Shown piece after piece: positions 1-10,912 of a DNA stretch of 64,000 bases. Numbering within the stretch: position 1 is the first letter of the stretch; every line of letters begins with the position of its first letter. Position numbers and translations under genes: made by a program. Origin of the DNA: Lutjanus erythropterus (lineage: Eukaryota > Chordata > Actinopteri > Lutjaniformes > Lutjanidae); contig CM034605.1 in the NCBI GenBank assembly GCA_020091685.1, positions 26,318,470-26,382,469 of the forward strand, written 5' to 3'. The notes beneath the pieces are model-generated. The model did no database searches and was not told the DNA's origin. It worked only from the letters and a program-made list of their open reading frames with translations.

Positions 1-548
1 ATTTTGTATAAGACTGCAGTGATTATTGTCATTATGAATGTGATTACTTTCTCCATGAATCGATTGATTATTTGGATTATAAAGATTCTGAAAATAGTGA
101 GAAATGTTCTCACAATTATTGAGAGCCTAAAGTGACACCTTCACTGTGCTCATTATGTCCAACCAACATACATTAAAACAGTAATAAAATAAGTAAGCTA
201 TATAGTACCACTACACCACTGAATATTTCTTTCAGTCTGCAGTGGAGTAGAAGTACAAAATGGCATGAAAAGAAAAGACTTAAGTAGACGGTAAGTACCT
301 AAAAATTGTACTTAAAGAAAGATCTCTTGAGAGTAAATGAATTTGGTTGAGAACGTTTTGTTGCTCCTATACAGAGTTAAGAAGGTTACTTCAAAGATGT
401 ATTCTGATACAGTTACTGATTAAAACATTAAGTCAGTAACATAATTCAAGTATCACAATATGAAAGCCATGTAACTTGATTACTTCCCATTACTTTTGGA
501 TTACATCAATAGAAAATATTGTGAAATTGTTTAGTCTAATATAGTTTT
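1..548. other. AT-rich intergenic DNA with dispersed-repeat fragments
   Basis: No gene seen. 230-330 is the end of an AAGTAC-family teleost repeat (GGAGTAGAAGTACAAAATGG and AATTGTACTTAAAG). 400-530 resembles the family with the 'GTAATC...GATTAC' pattern also seen at 991-1142. Confidence 0.5.
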
Positions 549-820
549 AGGGCTGCAACTAACAATTTTAATCTTTTTTTTTTCTCAATTCATCGATTGG
601 TTGTTTGTTTCATAAAATGAGAGAAAATGTTGAAAAACTGATCAAAAGTTGATCAAAGTCTGAGATGACGTCCTCAAATGTTTTGTTTTGTTTACCATCA
701 GAGAGGAGTGAAGAAATCAGAAAATATTCACATTTAAAAAGCTGAAACAAAATGATTGAGTATCAAAATAAAGGCAGATTAATTTAATAGCTGATTGATG
801 ATAGACTAATTGTTGCAGTT
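549..820 (+). mobile_element. hAT-like non-autonomous element, 'GGGCTGCAACTAAC' family, copy 1
   Basis: Starts GGGCTGCAACTAAC and ends ACTAATTGTTGCAGTT, with the internal landmarks GATGACGTCCTCAAATG and AATATTCACATTTAA. Related copies lie at 54258-55095, 56703-57056 and 63279-63475. No coding capacity. Confidence 0.75.
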
Positions 821-990
821 ATATGTGTTTTATGTTTGTTGTTTGGTTTATTAGTTCGTCCAGCTGATTCTTCCTTTGTAGTGCACAATTTATTGACTGA
901 TCGATTGATTTCAAGACAAATTGTGAAATTTCCACCCAGTGAAGCTTTTTTTCACCAGAGGTCATGGCTTTGAGTTGGCAGCTGTGTGTG

Positions 991-1142
991 CACTGTGCAT
1001 GGTAGTACATCGTTCTTTATTTTAAAATTGTAATCCTATTTATAATCCACATTTTTGCAAAAAATGATCTGTAATCTGATTACATCTTTACCTTTTTTTG
1101 TTTGCAGATTATGTAATCCTGCTACATGTAATCCGTTACTCC
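991..1142 (+). repeat. Dispersed repeat, copy of 15451-15620
   Basis: Shares CACTGTGCATGGTA, an AATCCT..TAATCC segment, GACTACATC/GATTACATC and a TAATCC..TACAT end with 15451-15620 in the same orientation. No coding frame. Confidence 0.6.
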
Positions 1143-2112
1143 ATAAAACTGCTTTTATAACCCAACATCCCTGTGAGTACATCAACATGAACTTGCAGGG
1201 TCAAAACAGGTGATTTCTTACAGCATATGAAGACATGTCAGCCATCAAATCCTCCTGCTGAACGAACCTGGCAGACTTTTTTACTTTATATGAGCGCAGT
1301 GTGAGTTCAGATCTTGGGTAGAGTTCATCAGTTCAGATGCTAGCAGAGACGGCTCACCCCTCACCGACATATGTAGACTGTATGAATGATGAATGAGACG
1401 GCTTTCATTGACATATTTAACCATGTGAGCACTGAAGACCGCTCCCCCTCCTCCTCCTCTGTGAAACATACATGTAAAGTAGAAATGGGACCTTATGCAC
1501 TTTATCCCCTAAAGGCAGTTTAATTTCTTTTATGCCAGCATTATGCTTAAATGGCCAAATGAACCAAACATTGTGGCTGCATTGCACAACATTATATAAC
1601 AGGCTTCATTATTGCTTCTTAGACACTGAGAGAATGGATATTGCCTCATGCTGGACCTCCGAGAACATTAAGCATCTCGTAAAATCGTTGCAAACAGTTG
1701 CTTTCATCAGATAGTGGGGGCTGGTTTCTTTTCATTGAAGCACAGCTGTATTTGTCAGTGAGAGAGATGAAGAGTCGGTAAGGAGACAGTTGACTTGTCA
1801 CAGATCGCTCTCGGTCATGAGGAAGTACCTCAACCTCGGCCCCGATCTTCTGCTAAGTGCATATAGGTTGTGTTTGCCTGAACTATAAGTGCCTATGATC
1901 CAGATAGGTCAGACGAGCACTAACACCAGCAGGGTTGCAGGCTGCATCTCTATTGGTGGTTTAAACCTTTGAAACACAGCAGTGTGCACAAACAGCAGAG
2001 TGGAGAAAAGTAAAGATGAATACTTTTCAGACACAGACACTTCGAAGAATCGACCGTTAAAGGAAGCAGCAGAGTAGCTGTCATGTTAAACTGGCTGTGC
2101 TGTTACTCACTG
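1143..2112. other. Intergenic, nothing recognised
   Basis: No gene, RNA or clear repeat. The two open frames of about 60 codons at 1281-1714 show no conserved motif or splice context. A more GC-rich patch around 1790-1860 has no identifiable function. Confidence 0.4.
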
Positions 2113-2329
2113 ATCAGAGGTGGCAAAAGTACACATATTCTTTACTCAAGTAGAAGTACAGATACTTTATAAAAGAAGTAGAAACGCTGATTTAACTTCT
2201 TCACTCAAGTGAAAGTGAAAAAGGCTCTGAAATGCACTGGTGGAAGTACCTGATTACAAGTAAAACAAATTGTCTCAAACTATCCAGTTACTGAAAGTAA
2301 AAAACAGACCTGTTAGTCTTTATTTAGAT

Positions 2330-2757
2330 CAGGGCTGCCCAAACTGGGGCACCCGGACCAAAGCTGGCTCACCATGACGTTTGATTCGGCCCACTAGATA
2401 TTTTTTTAGCTTTAATTAAGGATGAATATATAAATTGTTATTTATGCAGTTTTATTTTTGTCTGTCGTCTCCTTTGTCTCTCTCACCTTTCAAGTCTACC
2501 TTCACCTGTCTTGTTCAATAGAAGCAAACCCCCCCAAAATATTTAAAAAAACTCTTTAAACAGGATCCTTCATTATTAATTATTTTTCATAATCTGAGCA
2601 GGCGGATAGAGCGACTCTTTGCACAGGAAGTTCATGGAACTTGTGATCTTAGTATCATTTTGTAACTGTACAACACATCAGGTTTGCGCTTTTGTCTCAT
2701 GGCTCAACAGTAAGTTTCAGTTTCCGCTCTAGAAGGGAAAAAGTTTGTCCAACCCTG
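2330..2757. mobile_element. hAT-like non-autonomous element with CAGGG termini
   Basis: Terminal inverted repeats CAGGGCTGCCCAAACT and AGTTTGTCCAACCCTG bound 428 bp without coding capacity. CAGGG termini suit hAT transposons. The expected 8-bp target duplication is not clear in the flanks, so age or a different boundary is possible. Confidence 0.65.
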
Positions 2758-3644
2758 ATTACAAACAGTCCATGTTCCCTCACAGACAGCAGTGAGCACA
2801 AGGTAAGGTCAATATGAATATTGTAAAATAAAAATAAAACTGTGCTAGTCATTTTGAATTAAAACAATTAAAAACAGTGTTTCAGATTAGAACTAGTTAT
2901 AGGCATTTTAATGTTGACTGTTGTTCTGGTAAATAAAATTATTATTAATGCCTGTTTATTAACTGGCCCCTAAAATATGAAAACAACAGATTTACAAGTG
3001 AAAAAGAATAATAAAGAATAAAATAATACAACAGAATGATTAAAAAAAATAAAATAAAGAAATAAGGGAGAATAAAATATTACTAAAATTAATATATATA
3101 AAGAAACTCAGATATGTGATATCTGGTGTTTGCTTTATTTAAATTCTTTATGAAGAAATGTTCTGATGTTTTATTCATTTTCACTTCATGAGTTCATGAA
3201 ATTTCTATGAATTATAAACATTTTTTTATCCAGTTTTCTTTTCTTGTCATTTCGTCATAATGCCTCTGTAAAGTTGCTGATATTGAGCTTAGCATCAAAG
3301 TGACCTGTCTCAGATTATCAGGCAGATTTCTTTAATTCATTTACTTCTTTTTTCATTTTCATATTGATTTTAGGTTTCCGACTTTACATCTGCTCAATAA
3401 AAACTAGCATTTTGGCTAATTTGGCTATATTTATAGTAATGTTTAATAATATGCACTGTCCCTGGAGGCCACACCCCTGTCACCTGTCCATCCTGCCAAC
3501 CAATCACTGACCTGTTTCTCGAGCAGTCGGCCCACGTCTCTTGTATCACAATGGAGGTAAAACGGAAGTGATGGTGTCTGAAAGACGGCGTGGGAAAAAC
3601 ACAATGTGAGTCTCTGAAAAGACCAAATATCTCCAGAACCAGCT

Positions 3645-3666
3645 GAGTGAGTGAGTGAGTGAGTGA
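3645..3666. repeat. (GAGT)n microsatellite
   Basis: About five GAGT units in tandem. The hydrophobic frame across this stretch on the minus strand is a repeat artefact. Confidence 0.9.
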
Positions 3667-3690
3667 ACACAAGAGAAAACTAAAATCTAT

Positions 3691-4020
3691 TTGATGTGAC
3701 CACCCTTTTCCTTCAAAACAGCATCAGTTCTTCTAGGTACACTTACACACAGTTTCTGAAGGAACTCAGCAGGGAGGTTGTTCCAAACCTCTTGGAGAAC
3801 AAACCACAGATCTTCTGTGGATGTCGGCTGCCTCAGATCCTTCTGTCTCTTCATGTAGTCCCAGACTGACTCAATGATGTTGAGATCAGGGCTCTGTGGG
3901 GGTCAGACATCACTTCCAGGACTCCTTGTTCTTCTTTATTCTTCTTTATGCTCCTAATAACATTGGCTCTATGTTTGGGGTTGTTGTCCTGCTGCGGAAT
4001 AAACTTGGGGGCCAATCAGA
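3691..4020 (-). pseudogene. Tc1/mariner transposase C-terminal relic
   Basis: Read on the minus strand the segment decodes in broken frames to a QQDNNPKH block, then QSPDLNIIESVWDYMKR, then an LQEVWNNLPAEF block, which are hallmarks of the last catalytic region and C-terminus of fish Tc1-like DDE transposases. Frameshifts and an internal deletion separate the first two blocks, so it is dead. No terminal inverted repeats were identified. Confidence 0.8.
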
Positions 4021-4370
4021 TGGCCGGCTGGCGTCTGACGAGCGCCCAAACTCGCTGCGACGAGTTTTTGGGTGGGAGTGTCTGTGGCGTGGCATGCAAT
4101 TTTTTTATGTGCTCGGCTGAAGGTAGCAGCTCGGCCGGCGTCTAACCCTATTAGACTTTTACTTGTGATATTTTAGTATTGTAGCAGTACTTGTATTTGA
4201 GTACAGATTTCCAGAACTCTTTCCACCACTGCTGAAATGTGCTCAAAGTATAAAAGTAACCCTCTGTTTCTACTGGCTGTTTCGCTACAAAGCAAACTGA
4301 ACCTCACCTTTTCACCGCAGTCAAGTCTCCCTCTCTTGTCTCTTTCATCTTGTTATGTATGTCTGATTGA

Positions 4371-4577
4371 TGTGCACTGATGGTTTCACCAAGAAATCTT
4401 CACGTTATTGTTCACAGGAAAAGTGAACTGTTTGGCAGATTTTGCAAAATGCTGTCGTCTTGTTTAAACTCCAGCAGCACTTTGTGGTCTAAAAAAAGTA
4501 AACCTGATCTTCAGTCAGCAGGATGATGAGTAGATAATGACTGAATTTTTATTCTCGGGTGAATTATTCCTTTAACC
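4371..4577 (+). mobile_element. Dispersed MITE-like repeat, copy 1
   Basis: Shares an ordered series of blocks with 53525-53718: CTCCAGCAG, TTTGTGG, a GATGAGTAGATAATGACTGA block, then GGGTGAAxTATyCCTTTAAC at the end. This tail is a very common fish repeat end. Confidence 0.7.
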
Positions 4578-7254
4578 GTACAGTGTAATAACCAGACCAT
4601 GCTGACATACTACACCTTCACAGTCTTGTAGAATAAAAACATAATCCTCTGATGCAGCCCACACAGCCTGAGTTTGTGAAAAGTAAAATCTCTGCGGTAA
4701 ACAAGAACACAAACTTCCAGCTGAAGGTTTTATCCAAGTGAACGCTGCAGGTATCTGCAGGATCAGACCTGATTTTTGGATCTTTGGTCTGATTTTTCAC
4801 AGGCCAGAGTCTATCAGGTCCTTTCAGTCCTGTGCTGTCCTTTAAACTTTTATGCTCAAGGATTATACAGAAAGCTGGTGAAGCTGCTTTTACCGTCGGA
4901 GTTATTGCACTCGGCTGCCAGACGATGCAAGATGCGTCTCGACACTATAACCTCTTTTAAAACTGGGTTAAAAACTCCTCTGTAAAGCCTTTGATTAGGT
5001 TTTATCCTGTTTATATGAGTATGTCTGTCTGCAGGAGTGTGATCAGGGTTACATTCGAGTCCTCTGCGTCTACATATTGAATTTTTATGCTCCATATGAA
5101 CCTCGCTCATATTTTTTCATATAAATGTTAGAAGAAGAGCTGCAGCCTGGACTTAAGCAACATTAACATCATCAGTGCACGTCCCCCCAACGTTACATTC
5201 ACTAATCATCTGAACGTTTATATTATTTAAATGTTTTTCAGATTTTCTTTTATTCTGTTAAATGTTCATGTTATGCATTCTCTAAATCTGAACATCCAAA
5301 ATTCTGTTTTAAAGCCCCTTTACATGTTACCATCAACTGTATACAGACTTTTATCATGTTTATGTCTTCATTTAGAAGAAGAAGTTTGATAAATGAGGAA
5401 AACTAAAGAAAATAAAGTGTCAAAACGTGTTAATATTCCAGTATTGTAAATGGATAGATTTGGATACCCACTCCTAGTTCATCAATATTTTACTTTTGAT
5501 TGGCAGTAAAAGTTCTCAAATTCAACTACTTCAAGTTTTAAACTGGAATAAAACTATAAAATAAAGAGTGTACATTTTTAAACTTCCCTCAGGTTGTTAA
5601 AACTTTCAAACTCACACACACAAAAAAAACAAAAAACAGACAGAACATGACCGGGCTACAGACTGAACTGAAAACTGATATTGGTGCCAAAGCATCTTCT
5701 GTATATTGCTGATCTGATGCATTCTTCAATATTTATTATTTATTATTTTATTAATATTTTATTATGTTAAAGTCATGTTATTGTCTGTTATTACAATCCT
5801 GCTAAAAAAAAAGAGAGCTATCCCTTTAAGAATGTTTGTAACTGTGCATGGGAGAAAGAAGAAAAATATCTTTTTTGTTTTAACTGTAAACCTTAAATGT
5901 TTCTGCTCTAAAGGTTTTGTCGCATTTCATTTAATGTGCAAGTCGATTTACTTTTACACTTTTTAAAATGTCTTTTTGTTCCATTTTCCCTTGGTAAAGG
6001 GATTTTTGGAGACTTTTTCCTTTTCACAGTCAAGGTTAAAAGATTAGAGTGTGTCCTGTACAAATTGTAAAGTCCCTTGGGGCAAATTTGTGACATTGGC
6101 CCATAGAAGTAAAGTTGATGACTTACACTTCTTACAATATAATTTATTCCCTGAAAGGTTATGAGCATGCTGTTGTCAGCAGGGCAGTGTCTCTATCTTT
6201 AATTAATGTTGGAGAAAAAAAATACAGGACAGGAATTAATTTTGTCGGTTTGTCTATTAAATTGACTGCTTGATTGGCTGGGAAAAAAAAAAAAACATCT
6301 GTCTGTTATTCAGTTTGGTTTCCTCCGATGACGGAGAAACTAAAAATACAGTGAATCATAAAATGAAAAACCAAGTGACCCAAGGGCAGACGTTTGGAGA
6401 CATGGTCTATTGTCAATGAATAAATTATGTGCAGGAGCACAATCATGTTGAAGAGCTTTAGAGGCTGGTGTTTTTTTTTTTCCTCTTCAACCTGTAACCT
6501 TTCTTTTCACTCAGGCAGACTAAAATGTCAAATCTGCTGGGGCGTCGGAGCCACGGGCGGCTGCTGCTTTACTGGTAAACACACGCACACAAGCGCACAC
6601 ACGACTAAAAGCAGGTTTCTTTTCACGACCGCTGAAAGGTTAGAGCATTAACGCAGGTCAGGTGAGGGGAGGGGTGGCATCTGTCCATTCACTGCACATC
6701 TGACCAAAACAATGTATACATCAATGTATACACCATTTAACAAGACTTAATTTTTCATTTTATGATGTGAATAAACTGTTTTTAGTACACAAGAAATCAA
6801 AATGAGCTCAAACTACAAACTCATGTTGTCCAATAAAGTCTTTCATAATGAATCGTTTACATTTATATTACTTTATTTCTACTTTAATTTACATTTTCTC
6901 CATCCAAGATGAAGCAGCCTGCAGTTCACTGACAGCATCACTGTGAGGTCACTGGAGTCAGGAAGAACTACAGCCGGCGTTGTTCACAGCAGCCATATTA
7001 ATATGATACGGTAGTGTAAACACAGGTGTCAACGGTGACACTAATTAAGGTCCCATTCCATTTAGTGTAGCAGAGCCTTTCCAGTGAGCCAACATGCACA
7101 ATAGCGGCTCTACTGTTTCATGTCAAAAAGGCTGCAGTGAAAAAGATCTATTGATTGCTGTTGACAACTGCATCACTGAGCACATAAAGAGGCCTCATAT
7201 CTGCATGCAACCTACATTATATTGTGTTGTAAACCCTCTATTAAATGTTTATAT
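4578..7254. other. Intergenic, nothing clearly supported
   Basis: AT-rich DNA with only short chance frames; no splice-flanked exon, RNA gene or clear transposon termini. 6940-7090 has a unique-looking stretch (CACAGGTGTCAACGGTGACA) of unknown role. Confidence 0.4.
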
Positions 7255-7680
7255 ACACAGTGGTGGAAAGTATTTACATTTACTCAAGTACTATACTTTA
7301 CTTGAGTATTAATTTTTTATTTAATTGAGCATTTTCTGCTACTTTATATTTTCACTCCACTACGTCTCAGAGTCACATATTATATTTGTACTTTGATTTC
7401 TTTAATTATGATCTACTTTGCATGTTCAGTTCAATAATATAAAATATAACCAACAAATAACTTCTGATGCATTATTTATAGGTCATGATAACACATTATT
7501 GATCCCTGGAGGGAAATGCAAAGACGACCCAGCAGTATAGAAAGTAATTAAAATTAACTCCACCTTTGCCAGCTGCAAAATGAAAGTGATGTGAACACTA
7601 AGACATCATTAATGAATAATCCAATAATTTAATTTAATACATATTTTGGACTTTTCTAAAGAGAAAAGTTGGTACTTTTT
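7255..7680 (-). repeat. AAGTAC-family dispersed repeat, reverse orientation
   Basis: Begins CAGTGGTGGAAAGTATTTAC and continues with TTTACTCAAGTACTATACTT, CACTCCACTACGTCTCAGAG and a CATTAATGAATAAT segment: the usual order of this teleost repeat read backwards. Confidence 0.7.
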
Positions 7681-7899
7681 ATATGGACGTCAGATTTCTT
7701 GGTCATTATAGCAGCAATGAGGAATTTACTGCTACAACTGACTACATTTCCCATCGATGCTGACTTCCACATGAAAAATGGTAAATTTTCCCTTTAAAGT
7801 TAAACTGCATCAATAAACACATAAAAAAAAGACCATAAATGTACCTACAATGACAATATACTGTGTTCTATACCATTTATTAAATCTTTGTATGCCTAC

Positions 7900-8400
7900 A
7901 CTGTGGCAGAAAGTAACTAAGTATTTTTGTATCTTGCACTGTACTCTGAGTATTTACATTCTCTGCTACTTTATGCTTTTAAACATTTCAGAGGCAGATT
8001 TTGTACTAATTTTACTCCACTGTGTTTATTTGCTGAGTTACTATATTTACTTTACATGCTCAACTGAAAAAAGCAAAATAAAAAAATCAATCATCAAATA
8101 AATGATGTATTATTTTCCTGCTAGTATGTACTGTATAGAAGTAATCAAAATGGACTGGACAAGCTGCAACATTAAAGTGATGAACACATTAATGCATCAA
8201 TAATTATAATTAAACAATATAATATCCACTCCTCTGAACTGTGACATTATGCATGATGTGTACTTTAGACTTTTGGTACTTTAAGTATACTTTGATGCTT
8301 TTACTTTAGTACTTTTACTCAAATATTTTTTAACGCAGAACTTTTACAAGTAACAGAGTATTTCTACACTCTGGTATTACAACTTTTACTAGTAAAAAGA
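7900..8400 (-). repeat. AAGTAC-family dispersed repeat, second reverse copy
   Basis: CTGTGGCAGAAAGTAACTAAG, then TCTGCTACTTTATGC, CATTTCAGAGGCAGATTTTG, TAATGCATCAATAATTATAA, and ends in TTACAAGTAACAGAGTATTT. Tandem neighbour of the copy at 7255-7680. Confidence 0.7.
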
Positions 8401-10300
8401 TTTGAGAGCTTTTTGCATCGCTGCTTATCCATCCTGAATACTGCATGGGTTTTAAAATAAAATGTCACCAGAAATTCTAAAAATTGTCCCGGTGATTATT
8501 TAGCATCTAAACTGTGAAAATAATACAACATAATGCACTTGTCATGTGTCATGTCTTTACTGCTCCTCGTGCTCCACTTCTACTTGCTAAAACTGCGTAG
8601 AAATGCTGCGTTCACTGAAATATTATGACTGACTTGACCTTAAACGTGCAGCTGGATTAGTTGTGAATTTAATATGGAGAAATGAGTGTTTGCAGCACAG
8701 TGCATGTCATCTCATAACCTCCTGAATTAAATGGAGAGATTTGATGGTGGAATTGTAGTTTATCCGTGATTAATGTAGACGTATTAAAAAAAAAATGAAG
8801 AGGAAGAACAGTCCATATTTGAGAATGTTTTAATGCATCATCACACGTACACAATCACAACAGAACAAACCTGTTTGATGCTGAGTGTCCTGGATATTTA
8901 CATTGGCTTCATATTTGTACAAACCTCCTCTAACAAAGGTGTTTTTCTACTTGACGGTGCAGCAAGAACAAATATTCAAAATAGAAACACATCAAAACAT
9001 GATTGTTTATTTTACATCTAATCGAGCTCACGACAGCAAACAGGCCACGATCACCGAGGGTCTGCACTGTGGGTCAAACAAACTAGAAACCAAAGACACC
9101 TTCACGTCTGATTCACTATAGGGGTGACCAGGGAGTGTTGTAACGCTGGGTTTGTTGTAACACTGTCAGTTTGACCAATCAGAAAAGAGCTGCAGTGATG
9201 TCATCAGTATTGTACGCTCCCATTTGAGCTGACAGGAGATGTTACATGACTCTGTGGGCAACATTGAGGATTTTATGACCAAAAAAATATAAATAATAAT
9301 ATAATTTTTATCAAGAGTATTTAACTTCATTGTGTTGTGGATACAAGTGTTTGACTCACACTTTTCCCATGACACTCCCATTTTTCATCGGTCTCTGCTG
9401 GGATCACAACTCTCCTGCAGTTTCTGACCAGTTTTCACACATTTTTTTTTCTTTTCATTATCACAACCTGCTGCTAACATCGTACAACATGTATAAGCCT
9501 TATATGACTCCAAAAGTCTGCTGTTTTCCAAACCGGACTTCCTAAGAAGAATTCCACTTTCTTAAGTTGCATTTTAAATGAAAGGGTGCATGCATTTTGT
9601 AATATCTGCTGCATCAGTTTTCTTTTAGGGGCAGATGAAAAAGATATAGATGTTAATTTAGGCCAGAGATTTACCCCAATTCACGCTAGAAGGACAAATT
9701 ATTCTCATGATGCTTTTCGTTCATGCTACCTTCAGGCCCACATGCTAAAACAGTTAGCTCTGTTATCGCTGCCTAGGGTGGGGATATTTCTAACAGTTCA
9801 ATAAAACTATGAGAATTTCTGCTTTGAGTGCATTGAACCCTTTGTAAAGTCAAGGCTAAAAGAAATGTTGGTCAAGTATTGTCAGTTCTGGATCCACAAA
9901 GCCTGTCCACATTAGGCGCAACTGTGACTGAACACTTACGTGACACATTCAGGAAAACACACAGTGTTTTTGTCACTTTAAATGAGAAATCTGTAATATA
10001 TTTACTGCAATAAATCATAAAATGACCATGATATGTCATCAGAGATTAAGATTAAGATTAATTTGCCTGTTTCATGTTAATTAGAGTTCAAATTAATGCA
10101 GAATGTTTGCAAAAGGAGTAAGTGACTGTTTATGAACTGTTAGAAGTCATTAATAATCGTGTAGAAGGTGTAAATGTGTATGATGGTTAAATTGAGCTAT
10201 TTGTTAATGGAGTCTGGCAGGCAGTTACTTAACTCCAACTCCAGTGTATTTTCAGAGCACTGGGCTTTTGTTTTCATGATAACAGGCTTAACATTGACAG
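8401..10300. other. Intergenic, no gene supported
   Basis: No exon or RNA recognised. 9586-9830 reads like unique DNA ending in an AATAAAAC hexamer context and could be part of an unannotated transcript, but nothing supports it. 9125-9250 has a TGTTGTAAC repeat pair suggestive of an old repeat. Confidence 0.35.
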
Positions 10301-10770
10301 ACAGCTGACACTCAACTTGCAGTCGAGGACTCGTCCTCGCTTGTTATTGTCAATTTGCAATGTTGCGCTTGTCTTGCACTCCTGTAGTTTTCCTGCAGCC
10401 TGCCTGAGCTTCCTCGAGTCCTTGGAGGAGTGGGCGGGGGAAACATCTCACTTTAACCATAGATCGTATATTAAAAAGGATCTCAACCAAAACTCAATAT
10501 GCTGTCTATGGCTTCAACTCGCTATTTGGACTGCTACACTCATTTTTGCACATGTGGTTACTACATATTTGTCCTTAAAAGTGTTATATTCAAAATTTTG
10601 TATTCAAAACTTTTTATTCTTTATTATTTAATAACGTTCTTTCATGAACTCAATAGTGTGGATCTTAAATCAGCAAATTATTACCTCTCACTGTTACATC
10701 TCTCCCCAGCTAATGTTAGACCTCATCCCGGTAGTGGGGTAGGTTGTACCAACAGAGCTTGTATTTGACA
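10301..10770 (+). other. Possible degenerate retroelement fragment downstream of gpr151
   Basis: An open stretch ends in LLHLSPANVRPHPGSG (about 10690-10737), which faintly recalls the LLLxxGDIxPNPGP motif at the start of some fish LINE ORFs. No reverse transcriptase or endonuclease domain follows. Weak. Confidence 0.2.
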
Positions 10771-10815
10771 TTAACTCACATAATCTGCAATTGTGCAGAA
10801 GACATCCAGTTGGGT

Positions 10816-10821
10816 TTTATT
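10816..10821 (-). terminator. Candidate poly(A) signal for gpr151
   Basis: AATAAA on the minus strand (TTTATT on the plus strand), about 92 bases past the gpr151 stop codon. The position fits a short 3' UTR, but the hexamer is common in AT-rich DNA, so it is only a candidate. Confidence 0.4.
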
Positions 10822-10912
10822 TGTAGTATGCAACAGTTTGTGAGATCTAACATGATCAATCACTGATTTATGATGCTCAAACAGAAAGTGTTACAACCAT
10901 CCCCGGTCTCCC

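Larger units (their letters stand above)
2113..4237. mobile_element. AAGTAC-family repeat with nested insertions (composite)
   Basis: The left end (GAGGTGGCAAAAGTACACAT, 2113-2330) and right end (TACAGATTTCC...CTTTCCACCACTG, 4160-4237) match the inverted termini of a common teleost dispersed repeat with 'GGTGGAAAG' ends. Between them lie an hAT-like element (2330-2757) and a Tc1 relic (3691-4020). Treating the two ends as one interrupted element is inference; they could be separate fragments. Confidence 0.45.

Noticed and set aside
3394-4145. Several overlapping 65-92-codon frames
   Set aside because: They lie on a GAGT microsatellite and on the wrong strand or frame of the Tc1 relic.
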